A DNA stretch of 64,000 nucleotides from JAGXQV01 sp964451375 (GCA_964451375.1 CAYVIN010000011.1:6300-70299), one strand, 5' to 3'; positions 33,645 through 42,369 are shown, counted from the stretch's first letter. Made by a program: numbers and translations. The notes: a model not told the origin generated them from the letters alone.

Positions 33645-34645
33645 CCTTCTTTCAACCAACGCGCCGCATCCAGCGCGAAGTAAGTCAGAATGCCGTCCGC
33701 GCCGGCGCGTTTAAACGACAACAACGCTTCCAGAACACAGGCTTTTTCATTGAGCCAGCCGTTGGCCGCAGCTGCCTTGAGCATGGCGTATTCACCACTC
33801 ACCTGATACACGTAGGTCGGGGTCTTGTACTCATCCTTCACCCGCCGGACGATGTCGAGATAGGGCATGCCCGGCTTGACCATCACCATGTCTGCGCCTT
33901 CCTGCAAATCCAGGCCGACCTCCCAGAGCGCCTCGTCACTGTTGGCGGGATCCATCTGATAAGTGTATTTGTTGCCTGCCCCGAGATTACCCGCCGAACC
34001 CACCGCATCGCGGAACGGCCCGTAGAAACTCGAAGCATATTTGGCGGAATAAGCCAGGATGCGTGTGTGAATATAACCGGCCTCATCAAGCGCCGTGCGC
34101 ACCGCGCCGATGCGCCCATCCATCATGTCCGAAGGGGCGACCACATCCACGCCGGCGGCGGCGTGGGATAACGCCTGCTTAACCAACACCGCCACGGTTT
34201 CATCGTTAAGCACGTAGCCGCTTTCGTCAATCAAACCGTCCTGGCCGTGGCTGGTATAGGGATCGAGGGCGATATCGGTAATCACCCCAAGTTGCGGAAA
34301 ACGCTCCTTCAAGGCGCGCACAACGCGCGGCGCCAAGCCGTCGGGATTGTAGGCTTCTGCGGCGTCGAGACTCTTCAGCGAAGCATCCACCACCGGGAAC
34401 AAGGCCAGCGCCGGAATACCCAGGGCAACACATTGTTCCGCCTGAATCAGCAACCTATCCAGAGACAGACGCGCCACACCGGGCATGGAACTGACCGGTT
34501 CTTCGCGATTAACCCCGTCAAGCACAAACACCGGATAAATCAGATCGTCAGCGCTCAGCGCCGATTCGCGCATCAGGCGACGGGAAAAATCATCACGGCG
34601 CATCCGGCGCATCCGCTTGGCGGAAAATTGCCCCAATGGAATCAT
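33641..34645 (-). CDS. hemB: Delta-aminolevulinic acid dehydratase (porphobilinogen synthase)
   Basis: 334 residues. Both active-site lysines are visible, in AYSAKYASSFYGPFR and in MVMVKPGMPYLD. The metal-loop region lacks the Zn-binding cysteine triad and reads FPVVDASLKSLDAAEAYNPD, as in Mg-dependent enzymes. It condenses two 5-aminolevulinates to porphobilinogen. Start chosen at the ATG 34645 with AAAGGG seven bases upstream; the in-frame TTG at 34651 is too close to that site. The demand for haem fits the many cytochromes nearby. Confidence 0.95.
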   Translation of the reverse strand: MIPLGQFSAKRMRRMRRDDFSRRLMRESALSADDLIYPVFVLDGVNREEPVSSMPGVARLSLDRLLIQAEQCVALGIPALALFPVVDASLKSLDAAEAYNPDGLAPRVVRALKERFPQLGVITDIALDPYTSHGQDGLIDESGYVLNDETVAVLVKQALSHAAAGVDVVAPSDMMDGRIGAVRTALDEAGYIHTRILAYSAKYASSFYGPFRDAVGSAGNLGAGNKYTYQMDPANSDEALWEVGLDLQEGADMVMVKPGMPYLDIVRRVKDEYKTPTYVYQVSGEYAMLKAAAANGWLNEKACVLEALLSFKRAGADGILTYFALDAARWLKEG

Positions 34646-34683
34646 GGCCAACCCTTTCTATCTATTAGTGAAAATCGGCGGGG

Positions 34684-34711
34684 ATTATACGGCATCAAGA
34701 ACCTGCTGAAA
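34684..34711 (-). promoter_or_regulatory. Probable hemB promoter
   Basis: On the minus strand a perfect TATAAT (plus-strand ATTATA at 34684-34689) has TTTCAG 16 bases upstream (34706-34711). Transcription would start near 34677, about 30 bases before the hemB ATG, so the hairpin array at 34774-34873 is outside this mRNA. Confidence 0.5.
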
Positions 34712-34773
34712 TAGACGCCAAGGTACTCAAAAAAATTTTTGAACTTTTCCAAAATACGGAACTCTGAACCAAC

Positions 34774-34885
34774 AGACGATACCCTTTCGTCTCCCGCTTC
34801 TCCTCCCTGAGCGGGTGCCTTAATCCTTCTTTGTTAAGGCTTTTTCGCCCCCGGTTCCCCCTTTACCGGGGGCTTTTTATTTTTC
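34774..34885 (+). ncRNA. Four-hairpin small RNA with pyrimidine-rich loops
   Basis: Four consecutive perfect hairpins: AGACGA/TCGTCT (34774-34792, loop TACCCTT); CCCGCT/AGCGGG (34793-34815, loop TCTCCTCCCTG); GCCTTAA/TTAAGGC (34817-34840, loop TCCTTCTTTG, then TTTTT); GCCCCCGGT/ACCGGGGGC (34847-34873, loop TCCCCCTTT, then TTTTTATTTTT). The stems differ in sequence but all loops are C/U-rich, and the second contains CCTCC, complementary to Shine-Dalgarno sites. The T-runs on the plus strand make this the likely sense and give an intrinsic terminator that overlaps the last codons of engB. I recall Rfam families of betaproteobacterial RNAs next to hemB (the anti-hemB motif and a toxic small RNA family); membership is unchecked. 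The 5' end and promoter are not clear. Read on the minus strand the loops carry GGA, the CsrA-binding motif, but no terminator follows there. Confidence 0.65.
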
Positions 34886-35488
34886 TTCTTCGAGAACGCC
34901 GGCAAGCAGTTTTGCTATCGCCGCTTCAGCCTCTTCCAAACCCTGCCTTTTCAGACTCGAAAACAACTGCACCGTGCACTGCGGGAAACCCTCGCGCAAC
35001 GCGCCGCGTACCTCCCGGAGGGTATTGGTGGCTTGCTGGCGGCTCAATTTATCGGCCTTGGTAAGCAGGATATGCACCCCTTTGCCGGTCGTGGCGAACC
35101 ACTCCAGCATCTGCCAGTCAAGACGGGTCAGCGGATGGCGCGCATCCATGATGAGCACCAACCCGCTGAGCGCCGCGCGCGACATCAGATAGGTGCTGAG
35201 GATATGCTGCCAGTGCAGGCGGATTTTTTCCGGCACGTCGGCGTAGCCATAACCGGGCAGATCGACAAGGAAGCGCTCGTCACCCAATTCAAAGAAATTG
35301 ATGAGTTGGGTGCGGCCCGGCGTTTTACTCACAAACGCCAGCCGATTGCGGTTCGCGAGGGTATTGATGGCGCTTGATTTTCCGGCGTTGGAGCGACCGG
35401 CGAAAGCGATTTCGATGCCGCCGTGAGGGGGCAGACCACTCATCGAATTCGCGGAGGTAAGAAACTTGGCGTGTTGAAACAATGACAT
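34877..35488 (-). CDS. engB: Ribosome-biogenesis GTPase EngB (YsxC/YihA)
   Basis: 203 residues from the ATG of MSLFQHAKF (a possible start lies 12 bases upstream). G1 is GRSNAGKS, G2 surrounds SKTPGRTQLINFF, G3 is DLPGYGYAD and G4 is TKADKLSR. It binds GTP and assists 50S assembly. The 3' end overlaps the terminator of the plus-strand RNA candidate. Divergent from the cytochrome c4 gene. Confidence 0.95.
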   Translation of the reverse strand: MSLFQHAKFLTSANSMSGLPPHGGIEIAFAGRSNAGKSSAINTLANRNRLAFVSKTPGRTQLINFFELGDERFLVDLPGYGYADVPEKIRLHWQHILSTYLMSRAALSGLVLIMDARHPLTRLDWQMLEWFATTGKGVHILLTKADKLSRQQATNTLREVRGALREGFPQCTVQLFSSLKRQGLEEAEAAIAKLLAGVLEEEK

Positions 35489-35594
35489 AATAAATCCCAA
35501 TAGAATCTAGCATCATAAGACAATTTTGATATAGAATGCCACGTTATTTTTGGTTTGTGACCGGTTTACTGAATTTCTGGCAAGGAGCTAAACA

Positions 35595-36227
35595 ATGAAA
35601 AAAGCCATCGTGATGGCATCTGCGGCAGGTTTGTTCGCCGCCATGGGAGTGCAAGCAAACGAAGCCGCCGCTCCGGCGGCGAAGGCCGATCCGGCTAAAG
35701 CGCAAACGATCGTCAACACCATCTGCGTGGGTTGCCACGGCGCTGACGGCAATAGCCCGTTGCCCGCCAATCCCAAGCTGTCCGGTCAACACGCGGGTTA
35801 TATCACCAAGCAGCTCCTGAATTTCAAATCCGGTGAACGTGCGAACCCGATCATGATGGGCATGTCCGCCGGCCTGTCGCCCGAAGACATGAAAAACCTG
35901 GGCGCCTACTTCAGTGAGCAGAAACCCACCGGTGGCGAAGTCAAGGACAAGGTGCTGGCCGCCAAGGGCGAAAAGCTTTATCGCGGTGGTGATCTGGTGC
36001 GCAACGTGGCAGCCTGCGCGGCTTGCCACGGCCAAAACGCCAACGGCATTCCGGCTCAATATCCCCGTCTGGCCGGTCAACACGCCGACTATATCGAAGC
36101 CCAGTTGAAAACCTTCCGCACCAGCGAACGCGCCAACGATCCCGGCAAAATGATGCAAGGCGTCGCCGCCAAGCTGTCCGACGCCGATATCAAGGCGCTG
36201 GCCGAATATATCTCCGGCCTGAAATAA
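35595..36227 (+). CDS. Dihaem cytochrome c4
   Basis: 210 residues. Signal peptide (KKAIVMASAAGLFAAMGVQA) and two haem-binding sites, CVGCHG (about 47) and CAACHGQ (about 139), in two homologous halves, each with a later axial Met (MMMGMSAGL; MMQGVAAKL) and each containing PxLxGQHAxY. This is the cytochrome c4 fold: a periplasmic, often membrane-associated electron carrier to terminal oxidases. Strong ribosome site (AAGGAG). Its own terminator follows, just before the cytochrome-assembly genes. Confidence 0.92.
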   Translation: MKKAIVMASAAGLFAAMGVQANEAAAPAAKADPAKAQTIVNTICVGCHGADGNSPLPANPKLSGQHAGYITKQLLNFKSGERANPIMMGMSAGLSPEDMKNLGAYFSEQKPTGGEVKDKVLAAKGEKLYRGGDLVRNVAACAACHGQNANGIPAQYPRLAGQHADYIEAQLKTFRTSERANDPGKMMQGVAAKLSDADIKALAEYISGLK

Positions 36228-36253
36228 CCGGCGGTTTTCCGCTGCAACAATCG

Positions 36254-36283
36254 AAAAGGGTGGCGAAAGTCACCCTTTTTTTA
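36254..36283 (+). terminator. Intrinsic terminator after cytochrome c4
   Basis: AAAAGGGTG (36254-36262), loop GCGAAAGT, CACCCTTTT (36271-36279) and further T. Since resB starts only a few bases on, read-through could also drive resB. Confidence 0.85.
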
Positions 36284-36288
36284 CCCTG

Positions 36289-38349
36289 ATGGACTCTCCC
36301 GTTACTTCTCGTTCCGCCGGACGCCTGCGTCTCGCCCACCACACGCTGTTCGAACTGCTCAGTTCGATGCGTTTTGCCATCAGCCTGCTCACCGTACTTG
36401 CCATCGCTTCGGCCATCGGCACGGTATTGCAGCAGAACCAGGCCTATTCCAGTTACGTCATCGAATTCGGGCCGTTCTGGTTTGATGTCTTTCGCCTGCT
36501 GGGGCTGTTCGACGTTTACCATTCCTGGTGGTTTTTGCTGATTCTGGTGTTTCTGGTGATTTCCACCGGATTTTGCCTGTACCGCCAGGTTCCGTCGATG
36601 CTGCGCGAAATCAAGTCGTTTCGCGAACACGCCAACGAATCCTCGCTGCGCAGCTTCGCCCATCGCGCCCAATTGCCCGCCCCAGGCGATGCGGTCGCCA
36701 ACATTTCCCGTTATCTGAGCGGACAAGGTTATCGCTTCAAGGTCGCCAACCACGACTCCGGCGACACGCTGATTGCCGCCAAAGCCGGCAGCTACAACCG
36801 TCTGGGCTATATTTTCACCCATGCCGCGATCGTCATCATCTGTATCGGCGGGCTGATCGACGGCAACGTACCGCTCAAAATCCAGGAAACCCTGGGCTGG
36901 AAAAAAATCGAGAAGCGCGACCTTCCGCAGAGCGAAGTTCCCGCCATCAGCCGCCTTTCCACCGCCAACCTGTCGTTTCGCGGCAGCATCACGATTCCCG
37001 AAAACGGCAACGCCGATGTGGTGTTTCTCAACGTCGCCGACGGTTATCTGGTGCAGGAACTGCCGTTTCTGATCAGCCTCAAGAAATTTCGCATCGAACA
37101 TTACCCCACCGGACAGCCCAAAACTTTTGAGAGTGACCTGGTCATCACCGACCCGGACACCAAAAAGTCTTTTGAAACCACCATCGCGGTCAATCACCCC
37201 CTGATTTACAAGGGCATCGCGATATATCAGGCGAGTTTCGGCGATGGTGGATCGAAACTGAATTTCCAGGGCTGGAACCTGTATTCGCCGTCTCCCGCGT
37301 CGTTTCCCTTTGCCGGCGTAGTCAACCAGACGGCGCGGATGTCCAATGGCGCGTTGGCGTACAGCGTGGAATTCGGCGACTTCCGCAAATTCAATATCCA
37401 GGACTTTTCCGAAGCCGATCCCGACAAGGAAAAACGCGGATTTTTGCAGGGCATGGGCAAGGTGATGGAAGACGGCGCAGCCGGCTCCACCAGGAAAAAC
37501 CTGCGCAACGTCGGCCCCAGTTACCAGTACAAATTGCGCGATGCACAGGGACAGGCCCACGAATACCACAATTACATGCAGGCCATCGCCATTGACGGGC
37601 GCAGCTACTGGATCACCGGGATGCGCGCCAGCCCCGCCGAACCGTTCCGTTATTTGCGTTTCCCCGCCGATGAAAACGGCTCGCTGGATAGCTACATGCG
37701 CCTGCGCGCCACGCTGTTCGACAAGAGTTTGCATTCCGAGATTGCGCGGCGCTTCACCGCAGGCGCGTTACCCGACCAGTCCAAGCCGGAATTGCGCGCC
37801 AAACTCCACGACAGCGCGATGAAAATTCTCGAACTCTTTACCCGGCGCGGCTTTGACGCATTGGGCAAATTCATCGAGGAAACCCTCCCTGAAGCGGAAC
37901 GCGAAAAAGCCGCCGAAACCTACATCAAGGTGCTGGAGCGCGCCCTCTTCGAGACTTACCAATTGTCGCGCAGCCGCGCCGGGGTCAAAACGGTTGAGGT
38001 CAGCGGCGACTCACTCCAGTTCGTGCGCGACAGTCTCAACGCCATCAACGACAGTTTTTTCTACGGCGCGCCGATTTATCTGCAACTCACCGACTTCACG
38101 GAAGTCACCGCCACCGGCCTGCAAATCGCCCGCTCGCCCGGCAAAAACATTGTTTATACCGGCTCGTTCCTGCTCACGCTGGGCATATTTTTCATGTTCT
38201 ACATCCGCGAACGGCGCATCTGGTTGCTGGTCAAACCCAACGCCGGCGAGACTTTGCTCGCCATGTCGTGCAACCGCAAAACCATCGATTTCGACCGTGA
38301 ATTCGAGCGGCACAAGCGCCAATTGGCGGAACTGCTAGCAAAAGGATAA
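36289..38349 (+). CDS. resB: Cytochrome c biogenesis protein ResB (Ccs1)
   Basis: 686 residues, with TM helices at about 25-45, 70-90, 168-190 and 617-637 and a large periplasmic domain between the third and fourth. LLSSMRFAISLLTVLAIAS and GTVLQQNQAYSSYV are typical of ResB/Ccs1. With CcsA it forms the system II haem lyase that carries haem across the membrane and attaches it to apocytochromes c. No clear ribosome site precedes the ATG. It ends 2 bases before ccsA. Confidence 0.92.
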   Translation: MDSPVTSRSAGRLRLAHHTLFELLSSMRFAISLLTVLAIASAIGTVLQQNQAYSSYVIEFGPFWFDVFRLLGLFDVYHSWWFLLILVFLVISTGFCLYRQVPSMLREIKSFREHANESSLRSFAHRAQLPAPGDAVANISRYLSGQGYRFKVANHDSGDTLIAAKAGSYNRLGYIFTHAAIVIICIGGLIDGNVPLKIQETLGWKKIEKRDLPQSEVPAISRLSTANLSFRGSITIPENGNADVVFLNVADGYLVQELPFLISLKKFRIEHYPTGQPKTFESDLVITDPDTKKSFETTIAVNHPLIYKGIAIYQASFGDGGSKLNFQGWNLYSPSPASFPFAGVVNQTARMSNGALAYSVEFGDFRKFNIQDFSEADPDKEKRGFLQGMGKVMEDGAAGSTRKNLRNVGPSYQYKLRDAQGQAHEYHNYMQAIAIDGRSYWITGMRASPAEPFRYLRFPADENGSLDSYMRLRATLFDKSLHSEIARRFTAGALPDQSKPELRAKLHDSAMKILELFTRRGFDALGKFIEETLPEAEREKAAETYIKVLERALFETYQLSRSRAGVKTVEVSGDSLQFVRDSLNAINDSFFYGAPIYLQLTDFTEVTATGLQIARSPGKNIVYTGSFLLTLGIFFMFYIRERRIWLLVKPNAGETLLAMSCNRKTIDFDREFERHKRQLAELLAKG

Positions 38350-38351
38350 AG

Positions 38352-39503
38352 ATGGAAGCCCCAGCCACCCCAAACTATTACGAACGTCCGCCCTTCCTGA
38401 AAACCCTGGGCTGGTTCGACTGGCTGTTCGCCGTTGTACTGGCCAGCGGCAGCGTCTATGCACTGAGCCTTTACGGCGATTTTATGGATGGTTACGAAAA
38501 AGGCATTCTGGTGCTGATGGCGGCGACTTTCGCCGGACTCGGCTGGTTCTGGAAGCCCCTGCGACCTTTCCTCCTCGCGGTCGGCCTGCTGGCGCTGTTC
38601 GGGGTGTCGCAATATCACGCCGATCTGGCGCGCGCCAATCAGGCGTTTTTCCTCAAATACCTTTTCTCCAGCCAATCGGCCATCATGTGGATGAGCGCTT
38701 TGTTCGTGATGGCGACCGCCGGTTACTGGTTCGGCCTGGCGACGCGCTCGGATTTTGCCAACCGGGTTTCCGCCGCCATCACCTGGTGCGCCGCCGCGAT
38801 GGGGGTAATCGGCCTGCTGGTGCGCTGGTACGAGTCCTACCTGATCAGCGCCGATGTCGGCCACATCCCGCTCAGCAACCTCTATGAAGTGTTTATCCTG
38901 TTCTCCATCCTTACCGCGCTGATGTATCTGTATTACGAAGGCCGCTACCACAACCGCCAGATGGGCGCGTTTGTGCTGCCGGTGATCAGCGCGGCGGTGG
39001 GGTTCATCCTGTGGTACACCTTCGACCGCGAAGCCCACCACATCCAGCCGCTGGTGCCGGCGCTGCAATCCTACTGGATGAAGCTCCATGTCCCGACCAA
39101 CTTCGTCGGTTACGGCGCGTTCGCCTTGGCCGCGATGGTCGGCGTCGCCTATCTGCTGGCGAACAAGGGTTATCTGGCGGGCCGCCTGCCGGATCGGGAA
39201 ATCCTCGACGACGTGATGTACAAGGCCATTGCCATCGGTTTCGCGTTTTTCACCATCGCCACCATCCTCGGCGCAATGTGGGCCGCCGAAGCGTGGGGCG
39301 GTTACTGGTCGTGGGATCCCAAGGAAACCTGGGCCTTGATCGTCTGGCTGAATTACGCCGCCTGGCTGCACATCCGCCTGGTCAAAGGCTTGCGTGGCCC
39401 GCTGCTGGCCTGGTGGGCGGTCATCGGCCTGGTCGTCACCGCATTCGCCTTCGTCGGCGTCAACATGTTCCTCACTGGCCTGCACTCCTACGGCAACCTG
39501 TAG
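38352..39503 (+). CDS. ccsA: Cytochrome c biogenesis protein CcsA (ResC/CcsB)
   Basis: 383 residues, about eight TM helices, with the tryptophan-rich haem-handling WWD motif WGGYWSWDPKETWALIVWL near residue 315 and conserved His in LHVPTNFVGYGAF and AAWLHIRL. Partner of ResB. The system II pair explains how this organism matures the several CXXCH proteins encoded on both sides. Confidence 0.94.
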   Translation: MEAPATPNYYERPPFLKTLGWFDWLFAVVLASGSVYALSLYGDFMDGYEKGILVLMAATFAGLGWFWKPLRPFLLAVGLLALFGVSQYHADLARANQAFFLKYLFSSQSAIMWMSALFVMATAGYWFGLATRSDFANRVSAAITWCAAAMGVIGLLVRWYESYLISADVGHIPLSNLYEVFILFSILTALMYLYYEGRYHNRQMGAFVLPVISAAVGFILWYTFDREAHHIQPLVPALQSYWMKLHVPTNFVGYGAFALAAMVGVAYLLANKGYLAGRLPDREILDDVMYKAIAIGFAFFTIATILGAMWAAEAWGGYWSWDPKETWALIVWLNYAAWLHIRLVKGLRGPLLAWWAVIGLVVTAFAFVGVNMFLTGLHSYGNL

Positions 39504-39538
39504 CAACCCGCGCCAGCGTACGGCAATTCACCCCACAC

Positions 39539-39591
39539 GAAGATGTTTGTTGATAAAAATCAACAAACATCTTCCTCAATAAATGTAAAAT
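39539..39591 (+). promoter_or_regulatory. FNR/Anr box and class II promoter for the cytochrome pair
   Basis: A perfect FNR site TTGAT-AAAA-ATCAA (39550-39563) sits in a longer 16-bp palindrome (39539-39554 with 39559-39574). TAAAAT (39586-39591) is a good -10. A start near 39598 puts the centre of the box at -41.5, the class II activator position. This implies oxygen-limited induction of the two downstream cytochrome genes. Confidence 0.75.
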
Positions 39592-39635
39592 TGATACTTC
39601 ATATCGGCAACATTTTATTTTTTAAGGGGTAGTGA

Positions 39636-40259
39636 GTGAATCGACTGAGCATCGCGGCATTGTTCGCCGCCATCGCGTTATCCGGGAGCGCCTGGGCGGC
39701 TCCGCCCAAAGGCGACGCCGAGAAGGGCAAACAGATCGCCGCGCAGATTTGTATCGCCTGCCACGGACTCGACGGCAACGGCACCGAACCGACCAACCCG
39801 GAATTTCCCCGTCTGGCCGCCGTGCAAGGTGAATACCTCCTCAAACAGCTCAAGGATTTCAAGAACGGCAAACGTAAAAGCGACATCATGAGCGGCATCG
39901 TGGCAAGCTTGAGCGACGCCGACATGACCAATCTGGCAGTGCATTACGCGGCCCAGAAACACAAGCCCAATACCGTCAGGAACCCCGAACTGGTCGAACC
40001 GGGCAAGAAGTACTACAACGACGGCAGCCCCGACAACGGCGTCCCGGCCTGCGCCGGCTGCCATCTTCAGGACGCCAGCGGCACCGACAAATACCCGCAT
40101 CTTGCCGCCCAACACGCCGCCTACACCCTTCAGCAACTCAAGCGATTCGCCTCCAGCGAGCGCGAAAACGACCGCGGACTGGTGATGCAGTCGCTGACAT
40201 TGCGCATGACGGAAGCCGAAATGAAGGCCGTCGCCGAATACATCATGAGCATGAAATGA
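39636..40259 (+). CDS. Dihaem cytochrome c (c4-like)
   Basis: 207 residues from a GTG with AAGGGG nine bases upstream. Signal peptide to SGSAWA; haem sites CIACHG (about 45) and CAGCHLQ (about 139); the repeated PxLAA(V/Q)xxxY pattern of c4-like proteins. It is more diverged than the gene at 35595. The following cytochrome gene overlaps or abuts its stop, so the two are one operon under the FNR-type promoter. Confidence 0.88.
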   Translation: MNRLSIAALFAAIALSGSAWAAPPKGDAEKGKQIAAQICIACHGLDGNGTEPTNPEFPRLAAVQGEYLLKQLKDFKNGKRKSDIMSGIVASLSDADMTNLAVHYAAQKHKPNTVRNPELVEPGKKYYNDGSPDNGVPACAGCHLQDASGTDKYPHLAAQHAAYTLQQLKRFASSERENDRGLVMQSLTLRMTEAEMKAVAEYIMSMK

Positions 40260-40270
40260 GGAACCTCACC

Positions 40271-40975
40271 ATGACCAAACTCCTGTCCTGCCTGTTGCTG
40301 AGTCTGTTCAGCGCCGCCGTTTTCGCCGCCCCGCCCCCACAACCCAAAGCGGAAGGCATCGAATCGCCGAACTACGTATGGAACGCCGACGGCGGCGAAA
40401 AGAAGGAAATTCTCAAGCTGAAAGGCAACGCCGAACGCGGCAAGGAAGCCTATCAAGGCTGCCAGGGCTGCCATAAAGCAAATGGCGCAGGTATTCCCGA
40501 CGGGACTTATCCGCAGCTTGCCGGGCAACACGCCAGCGTATTGATCAAGCAAATGGCCGATACCCGCGAAGGTCGCCGCGACAACCCCAAGATGTTCCCC
40601 TTCGCCGGCAAACATGTCGTCACCCCACAGGAAATCGCCGACATCGCGGTCTACCTGCAAAACATGAAAATCCCCCGCGACAACGGCAAAGGCCCCGCTA
40701 CCGCACTGGCGCGCGGCAAGGACTTGTACCTCAAGGATTGCCAGACCTGCCACGGCGACAACGGCGAAGGCAACGCGGCCCGGTTCTACCCGGTGCTGGC
40801 CGGCCAGCATTACAAATACATGGCCCGCGAAATTCGCGACGTCCGCGACGGCAAACGCCGCAACGCCAACCCCAAGATGGTCAAGGTGGTAAAAGACTAC
40901 AGCGACGCCGACGGCGACGCGGTGGCCGATTACATGTCGCGCCTGCTGATGCCGGAACGGGCTGCGGAGAAATAG
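40271..40975 (+). CDS. Dihaem cytochrome c
   Basis: 234 residues from the ATG preceded by GAGGAA; an ATG at 40256 overlapping the previous stop is the alternative. Signal peptide (LLSCLLLSLFSAAVFAA), then two haem sites CQGCHK (about 64) and CQTCHG (about 156). The spacing and the YPQLAGQHASVL and YPVLAGQHYKYM repeats match the c4/c553 class. Probably a periplasmic electron carrier working with the preceding cytochrome under low oxygen. Confidence 0.87.
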   Translation: MTKLLSCLLLSLFSAAVFAAPPPQPKAEGIESPNYVWNADGGEKKEILKLKGNAERGKEAYQGCQGCHKANGAGIPDGTYPQLAGQHASVLIKQMADTREGRRDNPKMFPFAGKHVVTPQEIADIAVYLQNMKIPRDNGKGPATALARGKDLYLKDCQTCHGDNGEGNAARFYPVLAGQHYKYMAREIRDVRDGKRRNANPKMVKVVKDYSDADGDAVADYMSRLLMPERAAEK

Positions 40976-40993
40976 GAGTGGGAGTTATCAACC

Positions 40994-41020
40994 AAGGGGA
41001 GCCGAGCGCTCCCCTTTTTT
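40994..41020 (+). terminator. Intrinsic terminator of the cytochrome operon
   Basis: AAGGGGAGC (40994-41002), loop CGAGC, GCTCCCCTT (41008-41016) and a run of T to 41020. Confidence 0.85.
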
Positions 41021-41145
41021 ACGGGGATTCGCGGCGGAAGGGTCTGCTACCGCCATTTACGAAACAATATAGATCGCCATTCCACGGGCGTAAGCGGGTA
41101 TGCAACCACTAATATACCCCGAATGACTGAATGTCCGGGCGACAC

Positions 41146-42252
41146 CTACGAATCCCCCCGCAACACCCCCACCTGCGCCAGCAACGGCTCCAGCACCGGC
41201 GCCAGCTTCTTGCGCATCAGCGTTCCCTCGGCGGTAGTGCGCGCCAAAGTGGGCCGTACAATCTCCGCATCCATTTGCGCCAGCGTCAGCACAGCGAGCA
41301 GCGCGGCGCGGGTTTCCGGGGCAATCGCCAGAATGGCGCGGAGCGGCGGGCTATCATCGAGCAATCGCCGGGCGTGTTCCAGGGGATCACTGGCGCGCGG
41401 TTGCGGCGGGCGAATTTCGCCGAAATAACCGGCCAGCGCATTCAGCGCGGCAATCACCACATCCTTGTTGGCGGGACGGCTCAACACTTCGGCAGCCGCG
41501 AACAGCAAGGTCTGGCCGCTCGCCGAATACACCCGCAACAACAACCCGGCATAGGGACGGGCATCCTCCGGCGCTGCGCCAAGACAGGCGTACAAAGCGT
41601 CGCGACACGGATGCGCGGGACGTACATGCGGCAAATCATCCGGGCAACGCTCCAAAAACGGCACGTAACAGGCATTGTCGCGACTCGCCTTGTTCCACAA
41701 GCGCCGCCGCGTTTCCGCGTCGATCAGGCCGGGGTGCAGAACAATCCGCACCGTATCCATCACCACATGGGGGCTGGTTTCAAACGGCAGATGTTCGATC
41801 AGAAACGCCGCCAACGCCTTGCCGATCTCGGCATCCGCCACGCACGGGCGCTCCAGCATCCGCCGCGCATTATCGGCGACCGGCATCGCCCACCACGCCA
41901 GCCGCGCCAGTTCGGCGGTGATTTTGGGTGAATAGGCGACCGACACCACCGCCTCCGGCTCCCCAAGCAACAGCAGTTTGTCGAGGTTGTCGCCCATCGG
42001 CTGGCCGGAGCGCGTCCAGTTGCGCAAATAAATCGGGAAACCGCCGGGCGAACCCAACGCAAAGCCGGAGAGCAGTTCGCGCACCAGGCGCAGGTAAGAC
42101 TCCTTGCGCCCCTCGGGATGCAGGGGAATACTCGCCTCACCGCGCGGCGTCAGGCCGTGCAGCAGCAAATTCTGTTCGTCGATGCGGATCGCCTGTACGC
42201 CGCTGGCGAGCAGGACGTTGATACGCAGGCTGTCTTCGGGGGTGAGTTCCAT
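41146..42252 (-). CDS. dsrS: DsrS-like protein
   Basis: 368 residues, no signal peptide or TM. It matches what I recall of DsrS in sulfur oxidisers: TPEDSLRINVLLASGVQAIR at the N-terminus, a YLRLVRELLSG segment, ALGSPGGFPIYLRNWTR, LLLLGEPEAVVSVAY, then LAWWAMPVADNARRMLER. DsrS is a soluble protein of unclear function encoded with reverse dissimilatory sulfite reductase genes in sulfur oxidisers. Here it stands alone, with no dsrAB nearby in the window. If right, it suggests that rDsr-type sulfur oxidation is encoded elsewhere in the genome. Confidence 0.62.
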   Translation of the reverse strand: MELTPEDSLRINVLLASGVQAIRIDEQNLLLHGLTPRGEASIPLHPEGRKESYLRLVRELLSGFALGSPGGFPIYLRNWTRSGQPMGDNLDKLLLLGEPEAVVSVAYSPKITAELARLAWWAMPVADNARRMLERPCVADAEIGKALAAFLIEHLPFETSPHVVMDTVRIVLHPGLIDAETRRRLWNKASRDNACYVPFLERCPDDLPHVRPAHPCRDALYACLGAAPEDARPYAGLLLRVYSASGQTLLFAAAEVLSRPANKDVVIAALNALAGYFGEIRPPQPRASDPLEHARRLLDDSPPLRAILAIAPETRAALLAVLTLAQMDAEIVRPTLARTTAEGTLMRKKLAPVLEPLLAQVGVLRGDS

Positions 42253-42344
42253 GATTTACTCAGCGATGCCGGGAGCCGCGTAGGATACGCGATGACGAAA
42301 GGAAGCGCATCGCTCGCGTAGCCCACGGTGCTTTCTCGAACGAA

Positions 42345-42369
42345 GCGCCTCGATCCTCGGCACATCCGA
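42345..42369. repeat. Dispersed 25-base repeat, copy 1
   Basis: The 25 bases at 42345-42369 (starting GCGCCTCG, ending GGCACATCCGA) recur at 45654-45678 with one mismatch. The short gene-free interval here (42253-42436) also holds other repeat-like sequence with direct and inverted CGCATCGCTCGCGTAG-type words. Confidence 0.6.

Noticed and set aside
36190..37734. 514-codon minus-strand frame opposite resB
   Set aside because: Shadow of resB; no motif, and it would run over the cytochrome c4 terminator.
38199..39506. 435-codon minus-strand frame opposite ccsA
   Set aside because: Shadow of a multi-TM gene; highly charged, His/Gln-rich translation typical of antisense frames.
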